Both the position numbers and the translations under genes were made by a program. Below are positions 4,608 through 7,126 of a stretch of DNA of 7,126 nt, one piece after another (position 1 is the stretch's first letter; the number at the start of each line of letters is the position of its first letter). The notes under the pieces were generated by a model that saw only the letters and a list, made by a program, of their open reading frames with translations, did not search any database and had not been told where the DNA came from. Source of the DNA: JAIVJN01 sp036732565. Its GTDB lineage: Bacteria; Acidobacteriota; Vicinamibacteria; Vicinamibacterales; UBA2999. The DNA lies in assembly GCA_036732565.1 (NCBI GenBank), contig DAINCF010000375.1:1-7126 (forward strand), in the 5' to 3' direction.

Positions 4608-6272
4608 CTATTCGAGAACGGCGTCGGACGCGCCATCCGTGAGCATCAGCTTGCGCAGCGCCCAGAACGGCGCCGAGCCTTGCGCCAGCAGCGCATCGTG
4701 GAACGCACGCAGTGACGCCTTGCCGCCCTGCTGCTCCTGCCAGTCGTGCCGCAGCTTGAGCAACGCGAGCTTCCCGGCCGTGTAGACCAGATACGTTGGA
4801 TCGAACGTTCCGCGCTCCGCCTCGCGGCGCGCGTTCGCTTCCTCGAGATAGGCCTCGTCGCGGAAGAAGCGCACGCCCTGCTCCACCGACCAGTCCTCGG
4901 TGTGCAAACGGATGCCGACGACGAACCGCGCGAGGCGGACGAGGGCTTCGGCAAGCTGGCCGAGCTTCATGGTGTAGTCGCGGCGGCCGAACCCGGCCTC
5001 CAGCATCATGTGCTCGCAGTAGTGGGCCCAGCCTTCGATGTACGACGCTGGCGCGAAGAACGTCGACCGGCGGACCTTCGACTCGACGCGACGCAGGTGC
5101 TGATAGTGCAGGAAGTGCCCTGGATACACTTCGTGCATCGTGATGTTCCACAGCGTCGGGATGTTCAGGTCGCGCAGGTGCTCGTCCTGACGCTCCGCGG
5201 GCCACGACGGATCGACATCGGTCAGGTAGTAGACCGCGCGTGACGGCTTGGTCTCGAAGGGACCCGGCGTCCACATGCTGGCGGACGACCAGCGGAAGAA
5301 ATCGGGGGTTGGCGCCACGTCGACGGAGTTCGACTCTGGCAGGGAGACCACGCTGTTGCGCTCGAGAAACGTCTGTAGCTCCGCGAGCTGTTCGCGAGCG
5401 GTCGCGATCAGTTGTCCGGGCTTCGGCTGATTGGCGCTCTTCGCGTTGCGCCACGACTCGATCGGATCGCCGCCGTTCAGGCGACCGGCCAGCGTGCGGA
5501 ACTCGTCCTGCGTCGCCTGCAGCTCGCGCATCGCGATCGCCAGCAGACGGTCGACCGTCAGGTCGATGCCTTCCTCAAGGCGCAGCTTCTGTTCGAAGCG
5601 ATCGCGGCCGAGACGGAATGAGGCCCGCGCTTTCGGGCGGACATCGGTTTCGAGATGCTCGACGTAGACGCCGATGGCCTGCACCGCTTCCGTGGACGCG
5701 TCAGCGAGGTCGGCGAGCAGATGCATGTCGTCGACGGAGGCAAACGCCCGCGGCAAGTCCGCGTCGATGAACGTCATCGTGCCGCGCAGCGTGTCGATGG
5801 CCACCTTGACGAAGATCGCGGCCGGCTCGGTGACGTTGTCCTTGGCCGCCTGAATGAGCCGCGGCACCTGCCGCAGCTTCGAGAGCACGCGACGGGCACG
5901 CTCGGCCTCCGGCGCATAGGTGAACACCGTTTGCGTGGCCAAGGTGGACGCCAGGACATCGGCGTACATCTGCGGGCTTCGTTCCCAGGAGCGGACGGAC
6001 TCGAACTCGAACATCCGTGCGCGAACGTTGGCCGTGACAATTCCGTGCTCGACGCGCTCGGTCGGCGTCAGCGCGTGGGCGGGGATGCCGTCCAGGCGGC
6101 GGGCAAAGCCGGCGAGGGCGCCGACATGCGCTTCGACAGCGCTCCGCCGAAAGTCCTCCACGAGATCGTCGTGGGCGTGGACACCGTCCAGGGTGGCTCC
6201 TGTCGGGTGCACCTCGTACAAGTAGTTGAGGTAATCGTCAACGAAATGCGGGATAGGTTCCGCCACGTGCAT
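4608..6272 (-). CDS. DUF885-family putative zinc metallopeptidase
   Basis: 554 residues from ATG 6272. DUF885 proteins resemble gluzincin-type metallopeptidases, but substrates are largely unknown. The HEVYPGH motif (380-386) supplies two His ligands and the catalytic Glu, and EGWAHYCEHM (413-422) supplies the usual downstream Glu. The N-terminal DDYLNYLYEVHPTGAT (12-27) and the C-terminal YTAGKLALLKLR with FHDALL are typical family landmarks. Length is normal. There is no signal peptide or lipobox, although many family members are exported, so a cytosolic role is inferred. I chose ATG 6272 because GAGG lies 4 bases upstream; GTG 6293 would add seven residues and has no ribosome site. It is first in a unit with the FmdB-like gene and diverges from rsmI. 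Confidence 0.92.
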   Translation of the reverse strand: MHVAEPIPHFVDDYLNYLYEVHPTGATLDGVHAHDDLVEDFRRSAVEAHVGALAGFARRLDGIPAHALTPTERVEHGIVTANVRARMFEFESVRSWERSPQMYADVLASTLATQTVFTYAPEAERARRVLSKLRQVPRLIQAAKDNVTEPAAIFVKVAIDTLRGTMTFIDADLPRAFASVDDMHLLADLADASTEAVQAIGVYVEHLETDVRPKARASFRLGRDRFEQKLRLEEGIDLTVDRLLAIAMRELQATQDEFRTLAGRLNGGDPIESWRNAKSANQPKPGQLIATAREQLAELQTFLERNSVVSLPESNSVDVAPTPDFFRWSSASMWTPGPFETKPSRAVYYLTDVDPSWPAERQDEHLRDLNIPTLWNITMHEVYPGHFLHYQHLRRVESKVRRSTFFAPASYIEGWAHYCEHMMLEAGFGRRDYTMKLGQLAEALVRLARFVVGIRLHTEDWSVEQGVRFFRDEAYLEEANARREAERGTFDPTYLVYTAGKLALLKLRHDWQEQQGGKASLRAFHDALLAQGSAPFWALRKLMLTDGASDAVLE

Positions 6273-6337
6273 CAGGCCTCGAGCAGCACTCACTCACGCA
6301 CGACCGTTCGGAGAACGAACATCCCGCAATGGTACAT

Positions 6338-6350
6338 TAAAATCCGCTTC
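6338..6350 (+). promoter_or_regulatory. Probable -10 box for leaderless rsmI
   Basis: TAAAAT (6338-6343) matches five of six bases of the -10 consensus and ends 7 bases before ATG 6351, placing the predicted +1 on or beside the start codon. No Shine-Dalgarno is present and no convincing -35 is seen 16-18 bases upstream. The surrounding AT-rich patch stands out in GC-rich sequence and lies between divergent rsmI and the DUF885 gene. Confidence 0.45.
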
Positions 6351-7126
6351 ATGCCTCGCTCCGACCGATCCTCTCGAGGAGACGGGGCCCCAGCCGACGG
6401 CGGCCACCCCGACAGGGGCACGTTGTTTGTCGTCGCCACGCCGATCGGCAACCTCGAGGACATCACGCTCCGCGCCCTACGCGTCCTGCGCGAGGTCGCG
6501 CTGGTCGCCGCCGAAGACACCAGACGGACGGCTAACCTCCTCAGGCACTACGAGATCGACACCCCGCTGATCAGCCTGCACGAGCATAACGAGCGGCAGC
6601 GCACGCCGTCCCTGCTGTCCCGGCTCGAATCCGGTGACTCCGTCGCGCTGGTCAGTGACGCCGGCACTCCGGGGATCTCGGACCCAGGAGTGCTGGTCGT
6701 CGCGGCGGCTCGTGGTCGCGGTATTCGCGTCGAGCCTATTCCGGGCGCGAGCTCCGTCGCCACTGCGTTGAGCGCCGCAGGACAGTCACTGGATCGATTT
6801 GCGTTTCTCGGTTTTCCGCCCACTAAGGCAAAAGACCGAAAACGATATTGGGATCGAGTGGTCGAACTCCCGGATTTCCTGGTGGTGGTCTTCGAGGCGC
6901 CACACCGGCTGCTCCGCACGCTTCAGGACATCGAGTCATATTTGGCCGAACGACCAATTATCGTGACGCGGGAACTGACGAAGGCGCATGAGGAGATTAT
7001 CGCCGGCTCGGCGACCGAACTCTCGGCACACTTCAAGGCACCCAAAGGTGAGATTACAATTTTGATCTGCCCTGTGCAGAGGGGCATGCTTACTGAGGAA
7101 GCCGGTGATCCCCAGATCTCGGACCA
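6351..7126 (+). CDS. rsmI: 16S rRNA (cytidine1402-2'-O)-methyltransferase, 3' end beyond window
   Basis: 258 complete codons are visible, with no stop before the window edge; the family is usually about 275-290 residues, so little is missing. RsmI uses S-adenosylmethionine to methylate the 2'-O of C1402 in the ribosomal decoding centre. Tetrapyrrole-methylase-fold landmarks appear in order: VATPIGNLEDITLRAL from 28, AAEDTR (53-58), HEHNE (77-81), VSDAGTPGISDPG (101-113), PIPGASS (129-135), then FEAPHRL and TRELTKAHEE. About 23 residues rich in Gly, Asp, Pro and Arg precede the first strand and are an unconserved extension; a TTG at codon 25 is an alternative start but lies inside the strand. 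Codon use becomes less GC-rich in the second half. It diverges from the DUF885 gene. Confidence 0.95.
   Translation, partial: MPRSDRSSRGDGAPADGGHPDRGTLFVVATPIGNLEDITLRALRVLREVALVAAEDTRRTANLLRHYEIDTPLISLHEHNERQRTPSLLSRLESGDSVALVSDAGTPGISDPGVLVVAAARGRGIRVEPIPGASSVATALSAAGQSLDRFAFLGFPPTKAKDRKRYWDRVVELPDFLVVVFEAPHRLLRTLQDIESYLAERPIIVTRELTKAHEEIIAGSATELSAHFKAPKGEITILICPVQRGMLTEEAGDPQISD

Noticed and set aside
4273..5454. 393-codon minus-strand ORF crossing the DUF885/FmdB boundary in another frame
   Set aside because: Its Arg/Ala-rich composition is typical of a shifted frame, and it contradicts two genes on the same strand that have catalytic or metal-binding motifs.
6290..6520. 76-codon minus-strand ORF antisense to the start of rsmI
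   Set aside because: Ser/Arg/Thr-rich shadow of the RsmI coding frame; no motif or ribosome site.

Overview
The window is GC-rich bacterial chromosome, densely coded on both strands. I infer a member of the Acidobacteriota, possibly the Vicinamibacteria. The reason is a short repeat near the left end whose reverse complement reads VAQAFRPA in one frame, a peptide I associate from memory with dispersed intergenic repeats in that group. The GC-rich codon use and the small in-frame repeats in protein tails also fit. This placement rests on memory, not on a search.

Layout, left to right. Positions 1-153 hold a REP-like palindromic repeat and a short period-8 repeat. A cyclase-family (kynurenine formamidase-like) metal hydrolase with an N-terminal export signal lies at 154-966 (-). 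A complete tRNA-Ser(UGA) is at 1015-1104 (+), followed by a 10-bp hairpin that overlaps its CCA end and by a degraded copy of the tRNA 3' end (1182-1207) that runs into the next gene. A two-gene minus-strand unit follows: an unrecognised helical protein (1548-1955) and a MarR-family regulator (1199-1621). It is preceded by a -35/-10 pair with a perfect 12-bp palindrome over the -10, which looks like an autoregulated, leaderless promoter. Upstream of it lies serS, seryl-tRNA synthetase (1978-3264, -). galU, UTP-glucose-1-phosphate uridylyltransferase (3303-4217, +), diverges from serS. It converges on a two-gene minus-strand unit: a DUF885 putative metallopeptidase (4608-6272) followed by an FmdB-like zinc-ribbon protein (4236-4589). 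The stop codons of galU and the FmdB gene sit in opposite arms of one hairpin, which also resembles the REP-like repeat at the left end. The last gene, rsmI (from 6351, +), diverges from the DUF885 gene and is cut by the window end.

The genes do not form one pathway. serS, tRNA-Ser and rsmI belong to translation. galU supplies UDP-glucose for glycan and envelope synthesis. The marR pair is a small self-regulated unit of unknown output. I found no mobile-element genes, CRISPR array or defence system, and nothing I would call a new multi-gene system. The most informative signals are the marR-unit operator/promoter, the tRNA-Ser 3'-end duplication and the repeat-derived shared hairpin between galU and the FmdB gene.
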